A stretch of 64,000 nt of DNA from Clostridia bacterium (GTDB taxonomy: Bacteria > Bacillota > Clostridia > Christensenellales > Borkfalkiaceae). The stretch is from positions 1 to 64,000 of the forward strand of contig CAAFMS010000005.1 of NCBI GenBank assembly GCA_900764105.1, in the 5' to 3' direction. Below are positions 22,836 to 32,400 of the stretch, in pieces; positions within the stretch are counted from its first letter, which is position 1, and each line of letters begins with the position of its first letter. The notes under the pieces were generated by a model. It did no database searches. It saw nothing but the letters and a program-made list of their open reading frames with translations, and was not told where the DNA came from. A program made the position numbers and the translations under genes.

Positions 22836-23699
22836 TTACGCCCATATTGCCATAGCGACCGTTGCGATAGTCATTATCGCAAGTCCGATTGCGGCTTTTA
22901 CGCTGAGTTTCTCCTTGAAAACCACTATCGAGAAGCCGACGGCAACCAGAACGCTGAGTTTATCGATGGGAACGACCACGCTCACTATTCCGCTTTGAAT
23001 AGCGTAATAATAGCACAGCCACGAAGCCCCAGTCGCCACGCCCGAAACGAGTATGAAAAACAGTTCTTTCCCCTCGATTTCCTTGATTTGCGACTGCTTG
23101 CCCTTGACGAATACGACCATCCACGCCATTATAAGCACGACAACCGTCCTTATCGCCGTACCGAGGTTGGACTCTACTCCGTCAATTCCCACTTTCGCGA
23201 ATATCGAAGTCAGAGCGGCGAACACCGCCGAACCTATCGCGTAAGGAAGCCACGCTCCCTTACTCTCCCCGTCCGTCTCTTTTTTGTCAATCGTCAGAAA
23301 TATTCCGACTGCAAGGAAAAACGCGCATACGAGTTTTATCCAAAGGTTGTTGGTTTCTCCGAAGAAAATTATCGCAAGCAAAATCGTGAGAATCGTGCTT
23401 GACTTATCAATCGGCACGACTTTGTTTACGTCGCCCGTAGATAACGCCTTAAAATAGCACAGCCACGAAGCACCCGTCGCCACGCCCGATAATATAAGAA
23501 ATACGAGCGATTTCGGGGTAACGTTTTTAATAGTGTTAAACGAGCCGACGATAGCGACCATTATCCATGAAAACGCGAGTACGACAATCGTTCTTATCGC
23601 CGTCGCGACGTCCGAATCTGTCTTTTTAATTCCGCATTTTGCAAGCACGGAAGTTATTCCTGCGAAGAACGCGGACAAAACAGCCATAACGAGCCACAT
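22836..23699 (-). CDS. EamA/DMT-superfamily transporter
   Basis: A 287-residue membrane protein with about ten helices formed by two related EamA halves. The halves share clear internal repeats: LSGVATGASWLCYFKAL and VSGVATGASWLCYYYAI, and VVPIDKSSTILTILLA with VVPIDKLSVLVAVGFS. Family members export or import small metabolites; the substrate is unknown. It has its own promoter and no operon partner; its stop codon adjoins the tandem array. Confidence 0.88.
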   Translation of the reverse strand: MWLVMAVLSAFFAGITSVLAKCGIKKTDSDVATAIRTIVVLAFSWIMVAIVGSFNTIKNVTPKSLVFLILSGVATGASWLCYFKALSTGDVNKVVPIDKSSTILTILLAIIFFGETNNLWIKLVCAFFLAVGIFLTIDKKETDGESKGAWLPYAIGSAVFAALTSIFAKVGIDGVESNLGTAIRTVVVLIMAWMVVFVKGKQSQIKEIEGKELFFILVSGVATGASWLCYYYAIQSGIVSVVVPIDKLSVLVAVGFSIVVFKEKLSVKAAIGLAIMTIATVAMAIWA

Positions 23700-23739
23700 A
23701 TAAAACCCTCTCTCGTCGAATGATTTATCGGCTATTTAA

Positions 23740-23768
23740 AGTATACCACACTCTAAAAGAGATTACAA
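23740..23768 (-). promoter_or_regulatory. Promoter of EamA gene
   Basis: On the minus strand: TTGTAA (23763-23768), 17 bp, TATACT (23740-23745). Confidence 0.55.
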
Positions 23769-23935
23769 CAATATACGAGCGGCTACGTTCTTTTACTTTC
23801 CAAAACCAGAACCGCTTACGCTTTCTCCTTTTTTAAAAAAAAAGCAGTTCAGAAGGCGGCAGACAGAACCCGACAGAAGTCGTACATACCGCCGACATGG
23901 GGCTTTCTTAATCAGAAAATAAGATTGAAATCTTT

Positions 23936-24355
23936 TTACAATATATGTATTTCGTAAACAGTACCCCACTCGAAACTCCTAAATTCATCAAGATCGGAAA
24001 ACCTTAGTGTTGTTTGTTCTTTATTTAAAAATTCTTTTTCTCCGACAGAGGCAAAAAACAATTTAACACTGTAATTTTCGTTGAGAAAGAAATTTATTAT
24101 TTCTTTAACTGCTTCGAATATTGAATTCAATTCATTATAGTTAACCTTTTCTGAATTTTTAAACTCGCTTAAAGGTTTTAAAAACGGCGTCCACATACTG
24201 TCAAAATAATAGCTTTCACCTTCAAGATTTAACATCTTTCCAAAATAACGAAAATCTATTCCTCGAACGTCGTTTCGTTTAAAACACTCTCTCACTTTAA
24301 TCAGTTGTTGTTTTGATAATCTATATTTAGTATTAAAAAATAATTCCGTACTCAT
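23936..24355 (-). CDS. Hypothetical protein, AT-rich orphan
   Basis: A 139-residue soluble acidic/aromatic protein that I do not recognise. No signal, membrane segment or known motif is visible; it is rich in Phe, Glu and Asn. The gene is noticeably more AT-rich than its neighbours and lies just beyond the 3' end of tRNA-Leu, a usual site of insertion, so it may be acquired. Small stand-alone genes like this are sometimes immunity proteins, but there is no evidence for that here. Confidence 0.6.
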   Translation of the reverse strand: MSTELFFNTKYRLSKQQLIKVRECFKRNDVRGIDFRYFGKMLNLEGESYYFDSMWTPFLKPLSEFKNSEKVNYNELNSIFEAVKEIINFFLNENYSVKLFFASVGEKEFLNKEQTTLRFSDLDEFRSFEWGTVYEIHIL

Positions 24356-24404
24356 TCCACCACCATTTTCGCCTATAAAGAAAAATTTTTACGCAAATGC
24401 AATA

Positions 24405-24471
24405 CCTGTTGTCCGCACCAAAGCAAAAGGAGAGGCTGAGCCTCTCCTTTTGCTTTGGTGCGGACAACAGG
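24405..24471. repeat. Perfect 33-bp-arm palindrome containing tRNA-Leu 3' end
   Basis: Arms 24405-24437 and 24439-24471 are exact reverse complements around one base. The right arm holds the last 16 bases of tRNA-Leu with CCA and the tRNA's terminator; the left arm is an inverted copy of the same tRNA end. The inner part (GGAGAGGC/GCCTCTCC then TTTTGCTTT) works as a terminator, but the repeat extends well beyond it into the tRNA body. Confidence 0.9.
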
Positions 24472-24540
24472 ACTTGAACCTGCACGAGTCGCCCCATAAG
24501 AACCTGAATCTTACGCGTCTGCCAATTTCGCCATGTCCGC
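24456..24540 (-). tRNA. tRNA-Leu (anticodon CAG)
   Basis: The minus strand folds as an 85-nt tRNA: acceptor GCGGACA with TGTCCGC, discriminator A and encoded CCA, D-loop AATTGGCAG, a long variable arm (GGGGCGACTCGT) typical of leucine tRNA, and TΨC GGTTCAAGTCC. The anticodon loop TTCAGGT gives anticodon CAG. A hairpin terminator follows. The conserved tRNA 3' end is duplicated in inverted orientation nearby. Confidence 0.95.
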
Positions 24541-24637
24541 TCGCCTTTATTACTATATCAGTTTTTTATGCCTCTTGTCAATCGTTTTTCTCGTCGTTTC
24601 TTTCTTTTTTATAACTTTAACAATAAACTTATAAATT

Positions 24638-24662
24638 GACCGAGACCAAAAAGGCCTCGGTC
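24638..24662 (-). terminator. Terminator after rpsI
   Basis: GACCGAG and CTCGGTC form the stem with GCC/GGT continuing inward, 60 bases past the rpsI stop. The following run on the minus strand is AATTTATAAG, weakly T-rich. Confidence 0.55.
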
Positions 24663-24723
24663 GTATTTGTAGTTCTTTTTTTTCTCCGTAACTTCGACGC
24701 AATGCCGTCGTCCGATAATAAAA

Positions 24724-25137
24724 TTATCTCTTCGAGAACTGCGGAGCCTTTCTTGCTTTCTTCAAGCCGTACTTCTTTCTTTCCTTCATTCTCGGGTCTC
24801 TCGTAAGGTATCCCTCTTTCTTGAGTACCGCGCGAAGTTCGGGCTGAGCCTCTAAAAGCGCTCTCGATATTCCGTGACGAATCGCTCCCGCTTGTCCCGT
24901 GAAGCCGCCGCCCGTTACGTTTACGAATACGTCGTAAGCAGTTTCCGTTCCCGTGAGAACGAGGGGCTGTCTTATTATAAGTTTCAACGTGTCAAGGTCG
25001 CAATATTCGTCGATGCTTCTGTCGTTAATCGTGATAGTTCCGTTGCCGCCGGGAATAAGCCTTACTCTCGCAATGGCGCTCTTTCTTCTTCCCGTTCCCC
25101 AGAACTGAACTTTTTTCTTTACCGATGCTTTTGCCAT
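24724..25137 (-). CDS. rpsI: 30S ribosomal protein S9
   Basis: A 137-residue ribosomal protein. WGTGRRKSAIARVRL near the start and the C-terminal tail DPRMKERKKYGLKKARKAPQFSKR, read in parts, are diagnostic; the basic tail ends SKR and reaches the P site. It follows rplM by 17 bases, the standard bacterial pair. Confidence 0.97.
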   Translation of the reverse strand: MAKASVKKKVQFWGTGRRKSAIARVRLIPGGNGTITINDRSIDEYCDLDTLKLIIRQPLVLTGTETAYDVFVNVTGGGFTGQAGAIRHGISRALLEAQPELRAVLKKEGYLTRDPRMKERKKYGLKKARKAPQFSKR

Positions 25138-25154
25138 AATAACTTATCCTCCGA

Positions 25155-25589
25155 TTATCTCTCTATGTTGAGCGTTTTGGGCTGTTGAGCCTGTTGATTA
25201 TGCTCTGCGCCTTTGTATACGCGGAGTTTGGTGAGCATCTGTCTGCCGAGTCTTCCCTTGGGAAGCATTCCCTTTACCGCTTCGTATACCGCAAGGTCGG
25301 ATTTCTCCGCCATCATTCTCGAATAAGGTATCTGCTTCAAACCGCCGATATATCCCGTATGATAAGTGTAGAACTTCTGTTCGAGTTTCTTTCCCGTCAA
25401 AACAACCTTGTCGCAGTTTACGATTATAACGAAATCGCCGCAGTCAACGTTCGGGGTGAACGTGGGCTTGTTCTTGCCGCGAAGCACGGAAGCGACCTGC
25501 GAAGCAAGTCTTCCCAAAGATACTCCCTCGGCGTCGACGATATACCATTCTCTTTCTACCGTCTGGCTTTTTGCCATATAAGTCTTCAT
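25155..25589 (-). CDS. rplM: 50S ribosomal protein L13
   Basis: A 144-residue L13. The start at 25589 is chosen because GGAGA precedes it and MKTYMAKSQTVEREWYIVDA is the family N-terminus; an upstream in-frame start would run through the leader. Motifs: LGRLASQVASVLRGK, YYHTGYIGG-type TYHTGYIGGLK, and AVKGMLPKGRLGRQ. It heads the rplM-rpsI unit, separated from truA by 187 bases that carry its own promoter. Confidence 0.96.
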   Translation of the reverse strand: MKTYMAKSQTVEREWYIVDAEGVSLGRLASQVASVLRGKNKPTFTPNVDCGDFVIIVNCDKVVLTGKKLEQKFYTYHTGYIGGLKQIPYSRMMAEKSDLAVYEAVKGMLPKGRLGRQMLTKLRVYKGAEHNQQAQQPKTLNIER

Positions 25590-25723
25590 CTGAAAATCTC
25601 CGAATTTTTTATTTTTCGAGGAAAAATCACCTTTCGAGGGGCTAGTTCGTCCGATAGAATTTTTCTTCTCCGTACGCATGGACACACTATACATACGCGT
25701 ATGCCCGTGCGATTTGCCAAAAT

Positions 25724-25752
25724 ATATTACAAAATATAAATTTTTTTGTCAA
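25724..25752 (-). promoter_or_regulatory. Promoter of rplM-rpsI
   Basis: On the minus strand: TTGACA (25747-25752), 17 bp, TAATAT (25724-25729). A leader of about 125 nt follows, containing the 12-bp palindrome CATACGCGTATG at 25692-25703; an L13-type autoregulatory leader is possible but not recognised. Confidence 0.7.
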
Positions 25753-25776
25753 GCGTTTTACACGAAAATATTAAAA

Positions 25777-26511
25777 TTATTCATAAAAAACGTTCAAAAG
25801 GGTCAAACCTCTTGCCGGCATGGTTTTTCCAGCAAACTTTCTGTCCTTTCCGTCAAGTATTTTCTCCACGTCCTCTATCGTGATTTTTCCCTCGCCGACC
25901 GCGAGCAGCGTTCCAGCCATTATCCTTACCATATTGTACAAAAACCCGTTTCCCTCGACGGTAAACGCTATATCCTCGCCGCGCCGCTCAACCGTCGCCG
26001 AATAAATCGTTCTCACCGTGCTTTCGACGTCGGAATCGGCGGCGAGAAAACACCTGAAATCGTATTCGCCTACAAACCGAGCCGCCGCTTCGTTCATTTT
26101 TTCGCAGTCTAAATCGTGGTCTATCCACACGGAATATCTGTCTTTGAGAGGATGAGAAAATCTCGACGAGTACATTTTATAGCGATAGGTTTTTCTCTTC
26201 GCCGAAAATCTCGCGTTGAAATCGTCCGCCGCTTCTCCGCTTTCGAGAACTTTCACGTCGCCTGGAAGAACGGCGTTCAAAGCCGCCGCAAACCGCTCGG
26301 GCGGAATAGTCGCTTCGGTATCGAAGTGCGCGATCTGCCCTTCGGCGTGTACTCCGCTGTCCGTCCTGCCGCTGCCCGTAACTTTAAGCCTTACGCCCGT
26401 TATCTTCTCGGTCGCAAGTTCCAACTCTTCCTGCACGGAACGCCCGTTCGGCTGAATCTGCCAGCCGCAAAAATTCGTTCCGTCATATTCGATTTTTATT
26501 TTAATTCTCAT
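25777..26511 (-). CDS. truA: tRNA pseudouridine synthase TruA
   Basis: A 244-residue enzyme making pseudouridine at tRNA positions 38-40. The catalytic aspartate lies in GSGRTDSGVHA (GRTDxGVHA motif near residue 50); IEYDGTNFCGWQIQP opens the protein and NGFLYNMVRIMAGTL closes the catalytic domain. It sits between ecfT and rplM, the conserved Firmicutes order. Confidence 0.96.
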   Translation of the reverse strand: MRIKIKIEYDGTNFCGWQIQPNGRSVQEELELATEKITGVRLKVTGSGRTDSGVHAEGQIAHFDTEATIPPERFAAALNAVLPGDVKVLESGEAADDFNARFSAKRKTYRYKMYSSRFSHPLKDRYSVWIDHDLDCEKMNEAAARFVGEYDFRCFLAADSDVESTVRTIYSATVERRGEDIAFTVEGNGFLYNMVRIMAGTLLAVGEGKITIEDVEKILDGKDRKFAGKTMPARGLTLLNVFYE

Positions 26512-26613
26512 AAAAACCCCTCTATAAGTCGTTTAAACGAATTTTTAACGATTTAATAAAACCGCAAAACGCGCTTTTTGATAAAAATAAAAAACAAGCG
26601 ACAAGCGTTTCAA

Positions 26614-27414
26614 TTAAAAGTAAATGCCTAAGAGAACAACGCCTGTAATCATCGCAGCCGTAAACGCAAACGCTACGGGGTCTCTGAACGAAAATTTAAG
26701 TTTTTTATACTTAGTTCTTATCTTGCTTCCCGTGTAACATCTCGCGTCCATCGCGTCGCCGAGTTCGTCGGCTCGTCTGAACGCGCTGATTAAAAGCGGT
26801 ATTAAAATAGTAGTCAACGCTTTGAGCCTTTTGAAAATATTTCCGCTGTCGAAGTTCGCACCTCTCGCTTTCTGCGCGGACATTATTCTGTCCGTTTCGT
26901 TTGCGAGCGTGGGAATAAATCTCAACGCAATCGACATAACCAAAGCGAGTTCGTGTACGGGAAATTTTATAAAAGTAAGCGGTTTTAAAAGACTTTCCAA
27001 CCCGTCCGTAAGGCTTACGGGCGTAGTCGTCAGAGTGAGCAGCGAACTTCCCGTCACGAGAAGTATAAGCCTCGAAGCGAGAAACGCCGCGTTTATAAGT
27101 CCTTCTTTCGTAACCACCCAGAACAAGACCGTATCGCCCTCTTTCTTAACGTAAAAAAGTACGTTCAGCGTCGCCGTGAATATTATCAATATATATATTG
27201 CCTTGATACTTTTCAGCACCGATCCTACCGGTACGGACGAAAAGATAACCGCAACGATTAAGAAGAAAAGCACGGCGGCGAGGGCGAGAAAATTCTTCGC
27301 CAGAAATACCGCCGTTATATATGCAATTAAAAGCAGTATCTTTACTCTCGGGTCTACCTTATGCATAAACGACCGAGCGTCGTAGTACTGTCCGAACGTT
27401 ACGTCTCCTAACAT
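26614..27414 (-). CDS. ecfT: ECF transporter transmembrane subunit EcfT
   Basis: A 266-residue integral membrane scaffold of energy-coupling-factor importers. It has about five to six helices and the two coupling motifs of the family in the long cytosolic helices (AQKARGANFDSG and RADELGDAMDARCY, the A-R-G/A-R-C pattern that docks onto the ATPases). It shares EcfA1/EcfA2 and serves multiple S components encoded elsewhere, possibly the one at 17198. Confidence 0.95.
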   Translation of the reverse strand: MLGDVTFGQYYDARSFMHKVDPRVKILLLIAYITAVFLAKNFLALAAVLFFLIVAVIFSSVPVGSVLKSIKAIYILIIFTATLNVLFYVKKEGDTVLFWVVTKEGLINAAFLASRLILLVTGSSLLTLTTTPVSLTDGLESLLKPLTFIKFPVHELALVMSIALRFIPTLANETDRIMSAQKARGANFDSGNIFKRLKALTTILIPLLISAFRRADELGDAMDARCYTGSKIRTKYKKLKFSFRDPVAFAFTAAMITGVVLLGIYF

Positions 27415-27459
27415 ATTTATCCTTAATTATTCTTTAAATATCGGTCTATAAGCCGATTA

Positions 27460-28326
27460 TCAAGCGTTTTTATAAGCAAAGGCGACTTTTTCGACAAAGT
27501 CGTCGGTCGTGAAATCGGTATCTAAGTCAACGCCGACTTTCTTTAATTCGTTTGCGATTTTGCCCGTAACGGGAACGTCGAGCCTTAACTTTAAAAGTTC
27601 GTCCGTTTTTGAAAACACCTCTTTCGGCGTACCTGTCATAACGACTTTGCCGTCCGAAAACACAGCGACGTCCGTACAATTTTCTGCGACTTCGTCCATA
27701 TCGTGCGACACCATTATCACCGTTTTCACCGTCTCGGAATGAAGATAATGCAAAAGTTCCATAAGTTCCCGTTTGCCTTTCGGGTCAAGTCCCGCAACGG
27801 GTTCGTCTAAAACGAGTATTTCGGGATTAGTCACTATAACCCCCGCTATCGCGACTCTTCTTTTCTGCCCGCCCGACAACTCGAACGGCGATTTGTTCGC
27901 GACGTCCAAGCCAAGCCCCACGAGGCTTAACGCCCCGTAAACCGCAGCTTTCACTTCCTCAATCGTCGCGTTCTCGTTGAAGTTCTTATACCCGAACGCA
28001 ACGTCGTCGAAAACGGTCTCCGCAAACAGTTGATACTCGGGGTACTGAAATACCATTCCGACCTTGCTCCGAAGCGTTCTCAGTTGTTTTTTATCAGTCT
28101 TTTTACCCTTTGAAAGGTCAATGTCGCCGACCGTGAGTTTACCCTTATAAACGGGAATAAGTCCGTCTATATGTTGAATAAACGTAGATTTTCCGCTTCC
28201 CGTATGCCCGATTATTCCGAAAAAAGCCCCCTCGTTTACGGTAAGCGAAACGTCGCTTAACGCGACGACTTTATTCTTCGATTTTCTGTTGTACTCGAAG
28301 GTCAAGCCTTCCGCAACAATCCGCAT
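27460..28326 (-). CDS. ecfA2: ECF transporter ATPase EcfA2
   Basis: A 288-residue ABC ATPase. Walker A GHTGSGKSTF near 37-46, Q-loop FQYPEYQLF, signature LSGGQKRRVAIAG and Walker B ILVLDEPVAGLDP are all intact. The stretch FEYNRKSKNKVVAL opening the protein is EcfA2-like. It overlaps ecfA1 by 25 bases and pairs with it as a heterodimer. Confidence 0.94.
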   Translation of the reverse strand: MRIVAEGLTFEYNRKSKNKVVALSDVSLTVNEGAFFGIIGHTGSGKSTFIQHIDGLIPVYKGKLTVGDIDLSKGKKTDKKQLRTLRSKVGMVFQYPEYQLFAETVFDDVAFGYKNFNENATIEEVKAAVYGALSLVGLGLDVANKSPFELSGGQKRRVAIAGVIVTNPEILVLDEPVAGLDPKGKRELMELLHYLHSETVKTVIMVSHDMDEVAENCTDVAVFSDGKVVMTGTPKEVFSKTDELLKLRLDVPVTGKIANELKKVGVDLDTDFTTDDFVEKVAFAYKNA

Positions 28327-29156
28327 AATTCCTCCGTGAGTTTATCCGCGTCGTACACTCCGTAAGACACGGGAACGCCCGCCTTTCTCAATTTCTCCGC
28401 AAGGACAGCCGCCCTCGGGAGTTCGAGACCCGCCGAACGCAACGTTTCTATCTTCGAGAACACCTCGTCGGGAGTTCCCCGAAGTTTTATCACTCCGTCC
28501 GAAAGAACGTAAATCTCATCCGCTTCCGCCGCCTCGTCCATATAGTGAGTAATGTCGATTACGGTCATGCCTCTTTCTTTATTGAGCGTTTTTACGACTT
28601 CCATAACTTCTCTTCTGCCCTTGGGGTCGAGCATCGAGGTCGATTCGTCTAAAATCAGGATTTCGGGATAAATGGCAATCGCTCCCGCAATCGCAACCCT
28701 TTGCTTCTGACCGCCCGAGAGTTTAGCCGCTTCCGAATGGCGGAATTTCTCCATATCGGTGACTTTAAGGGCAAAGTCGATTGCCCGACCGATTTCCTCT
28801 CTCGGCATACCGATATTTTCGGGTCCGAACGCGACGTCGTCCTCGACTATCGAGGCGATTTGCTGATTGTCGGGATTCTGAAATACCATTCCGACGCTTT
28901 TTCTGACCTCGAACAGATTATTTTTATCCGAAACGTCCTTACCGAGAACGGTGACCGTACCCGAAACGGGCTTTAACAGTCCGTTAATAAGCCTCGCGGC
29001 CGTACTCTTTCCGCTACCGTTTTTTCCTAAAAGCGCGATAAACCGACCCTTTTCCACGGAGAAGTTTATACTTTTTAAAACTTCCGTAATCTCCGCTTGA
29101 TCTCCGTCGCCGCTGCGGTAGGAAAATATGACGTTTTTAAACTCTATTGCCTGCAT
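28302..29156 (-). CDS. ecfA1: ECF transporter ATPase EcfA1
   Basis: A 284-residue ABC ATPase. Walker A GKNGSGKST, Q-loop FQNPDNQQIASIVEDDVAFG (the classic EcfA1 segment), signature LSGGQKQRVAIAG and Walker B ILILDESTSMLDP are visible. It is the first gene of the ecfA1-ecfA2-ecfT-truA run and energises vitamin uptake. Confidence 0.94.
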   Translation of the reverse strand: MQAIEFKNVIFSYRSGDGDQAEITEVLKSINFSVEKGRFIALLGKNGSGKSTAARLINGLLKPVSGTVTVLGKDVSDKNNLFEVRKSVGMVFQNPDNQQIASIVEDDVAFGPENIGMPREEIGRAIDFALKVTDMEKFRHSEAAKLSGGQKQRVAIAGAIAIYPEILILDESTSMLDPKGRREVMEVVKTLNKERGMTVIDITHYMDEAAEADEIYVLSDGVIKLRGTPDEVFSKIETLRSAGLELPRAAVLAEKLRKAGVPVSYGVYDADKLTEELCGLLRKA

Positions 29157-29288
29157 ACCTCGTTATTTTAGCACAAAACGCGTAAAAATAACAACTGTTT
29201 TAAGGCGGCGTTTAGAATTTTCACCGCAATATCTTTTTGAAATTCCGAAAAAGGCGAGAAAAAAGTTCTTAAATTAAGAAAAAAACTA

Positions 29289-29317
29289 TTGACTTAAATT
29301 TCCGATTAGGATATAAT
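29289..29317 (+). promoter_or_regulatory. Promoter of pyruvate:ferredoxin oxidoreductase gene
   Basis: TTGACT (29289-29294), 17 bp, TATAAT (29312-29317). A leader of about 80 nt and a strong GGAGG follow, consistent with high expression. Confidence 0.8.
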
Positions 29318-29405
29318 ATATAAGGTTTACCGAAAGGCTCTACGCTACGAACCTTTCGAACCTTAGTGAAAAATTATATTAAATTTCATACGGAGGTTAA
29401 ATTTA

Positions 29406-32400
29406 ATGAAAGTTATGACTATCGACGGTAATACCGCTGCCAGCCACGTTGCTTACGCTTTTTCGGAAGTAGCGGCTATTTACCCGATAACCCCTTCCTC
29501 GCCTATGGCGGAAGTCGCGGACGAATGGTCTACGGCGGGCAGAACGAATATGTTCGGTCAGAAGTTGAGACTTGCCGAAATGCAATCCGAAGCAGGCGCG
29601 GCGGGCGCGGTTCACGGCTCGCTCTCGGCGGGCGCGCTCACCGTTACTTACACGGCTTCTCAGGGTCTTCTTCTGATGATTCCGAATATGTACAAGATCT
29701 CGGGCGAACTTCTCCCCTGCGTGTTCCACGTAAGCGCGAGAGCGTTGGCTGCTCATTCTCTTAACATTTTCGGCGATCATTCGGACGTAATGGCTTGCCG
29801 TCAGACGGGCTTTGCAATGCTCGCTTCCAACTCGGTACAGGAGGTTATGGACCTCGCGCTCGTCGCGCACCTTTCGACTTTGAAATCCAAAGTTCCGTTC
29901 CTTCACTTCTTCGACGGTTTCAGAACGAGTCACGAAGTTTCCAAAATCGAGGCTATCGACTACGAGGATATGAAGAAACTCGTGGATATGAAGGACATCG
30001 AGGATTTCAGAGCGAGAGCGCTTAACCCCGATCACCCGATTCAGAAAGGTACCGCGCAAAACAGCGATACTTACTTCCAGAACAGAGAGACCGCGAACCT
30101 TTACTACGAAGCGGTACCCGGAATCGTTCAGAAGATGATGAACAAAGTTTCGGCTTTAACGGGCAGAAGTTACCACCTTTTCGACTACGTAGGCGCGCCC
30201 GACGCGGAATACGTAATCGTAATTATGGGCAGCGGCGCGGAAGCAATCGAAGAGACTATCGCTAAAATGAACAAGGAAGGACACAAAGTCGGCGTACTTA
30301 AAGTCAGACTTTACAGACCTTTCGCGGGCAAAGCGTTCGTCAAGGCTCTTCCGACTTCGGTCAAAAAGGTTGCCGTTCTCGACAGAACGAAGGAACCAGG
30401 CTCGCTCGGCGAACCCCTCTACCTCGACGTTATCGCCGCTTTAAACGAGTTCGGCAGAAAGAAGGTCAAGGTTTACGGCGGAAGATACGGTCTCGGCTCG
30501 AAAGAGTTCAACCCGTCGATGGTTTACTCGGTTTACAAGAACCTCGAATCCTCGGATACGAAGAACCACTTCACAGTCGGTATCTACGACGACCTCACTC
30601 ACACTTCGCTCGACTTCTCCGAACAGTACAACGCCGCTCCCGCGGGAACGATCAGTTGTAAATTCTACGGTTTAGGTTCGGACGGCACGGTCGGCGCGAA
30701 CAAAAACTCCATTAAAATTATCGGCGACCACACGGATATGTACGCTCAGGGATATTTCTTCTACGACTCCAAAAAGTCGGGCGGCATAACGGTATCGCAC
30801 CTCCGTTTCGGAAAAACTCCGATACAGTCGTCTTACCTTATCGACGCGGCGGATTTCATCGCCTGCTCGCAACCCTCGTACGTTACGAGATACGATATGG
30901 TAACCGACCTTAAAGAAGGCGGCAAATTCCTCCTTAACTGCGAATGGAACAACGCCGAGGATCTCGGAAAGAACCTCCCCGCGTCGATGAAACGCCTTCT
31001 CGCTAAAAAGCGCGCCAAACTCTACGTTATAGACGCAATCAAGATTGCGGCTTCGATAGGTCTCGGCGGCAGAACGAACGCTATCATGCAGGCGGCGTTC
31101 TTCAAAATCAACCCCGAAATCATGCCTTACGCGGAAGCGGAAGACTGGATGAAACAGTACGTCAAGAAGTCCTACGGAAAGAAGGGCGACGCGGTAGTCA
31201 ATATGAACTACGCCGCTATCGACAAGGCTTCCTCCGAACTTAAAGAAATCGCCGTTCCCGCTCAATGGGCTGACGCTACGACGGGCGCAGAACCCGTTAA
31301 ACTTGCGGACGACAAGTATTTCCAAGAGGTTATTCACCCGATTATCGCTCTTCAGGGCGACAAACTCCCCTCCTCCGCGTTCAACGCCGACGGAAGCGTT
31401 CCGACCGGCACGACGAAGTTCGAGAAGAGAGGCGTTGCGGTTAAAATCCCCGAATGGAACGCAGAAAACTGTATTCAATGTAACCAGTGTTCGTTCGTTT
31501 GTCCGCACGCTTGTATCCGTCCCGTCCTCGTAAAAGAAGGAACGGAACTCCCCGCTACTTTCGCTACGAAAGCCGCTATCGGAATGAACGGTTACAAATA
31601 CAGAATGCAGGTAAGCCCGCTCGACTGTATGGGTTGCGGCGTATGCGCGAACGTCTGTCCGACTAAGGAAGACAAAAAGGCTCTTACGATGATTCCGCTT
31701 GAAAAAGTAGTCAAGGAAGAAACCGTAAACTACGAGTTCAGCGAAAAACTTCCCGAAGTCGATACTTCCGTATTCAAGAAAAACACCGTTAAGGGTTCGC
31801 AGTTCTCCAAGCCGCTCTTCGAGTTCTCGGGCGCGTGCGCGGGCTGCGGCGAAACTCCTTATATTAAGGTTATCACGCAGATGTTCGGCGACAGAATGAT
31901 AGTTGCGAACGCTACGGGTTGTTCGTCCATTTACGGCGGCTCGTCCCCGACGTGTCCGTACACGAAAAACGCCGAGGGCAAGGGACCTGCTTGGGCAAAC
32001 AGTCTTTTCGAGGACAACGCCGAATACGGTTTCGGTTTCAATCTCGCTTACACTCAGAGAAGAGAGAAACTTGCCGACCTTATGAGAAAGGTTCAGGATC
32101 TCGGACTTCGCGGCAGAATCGGCGAAGCGTGCAAACTCTGGCTTGAAAACAAGAAGAGTCCCGACGTTACGAAGAGAGTTGCGAAACTCCTTGAAGCCGC
32201 TCTTCCCTCCGCTATCAAGAACGCTAAGGGCGAACTTAAAGAAACCCTTAAAGAAATCGACAAGATGCAGGACTGCGTAATCAAGAAGTCTATCTGGATT
32301 ATCGGCGGCGACGGCTGGGCATACGATATCGGATACGGCGGACTCGACCACGTTCTCGCTCAGGGCGAAGACGTCAACGTACTCGTCGTAGATACCGAAG

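Noticed and set aside
22593..23402. A 269-codon plus-strand frame through the 23-bp tandem array and the EamA gene
   Set aside because: It is a by-product of the repeat (units lack stops in this frame) and of the permease gene on the other strand; the protein is repetitive Phe/Arg-rich sequence without a family.
29403..30059. Minus-strand frame of 218 codons over the start of the pyruvate:ferredoxin oxidoreductase gene
   Set aside because: Shadow of the real gene; Arg/His-rich translation with no motif.
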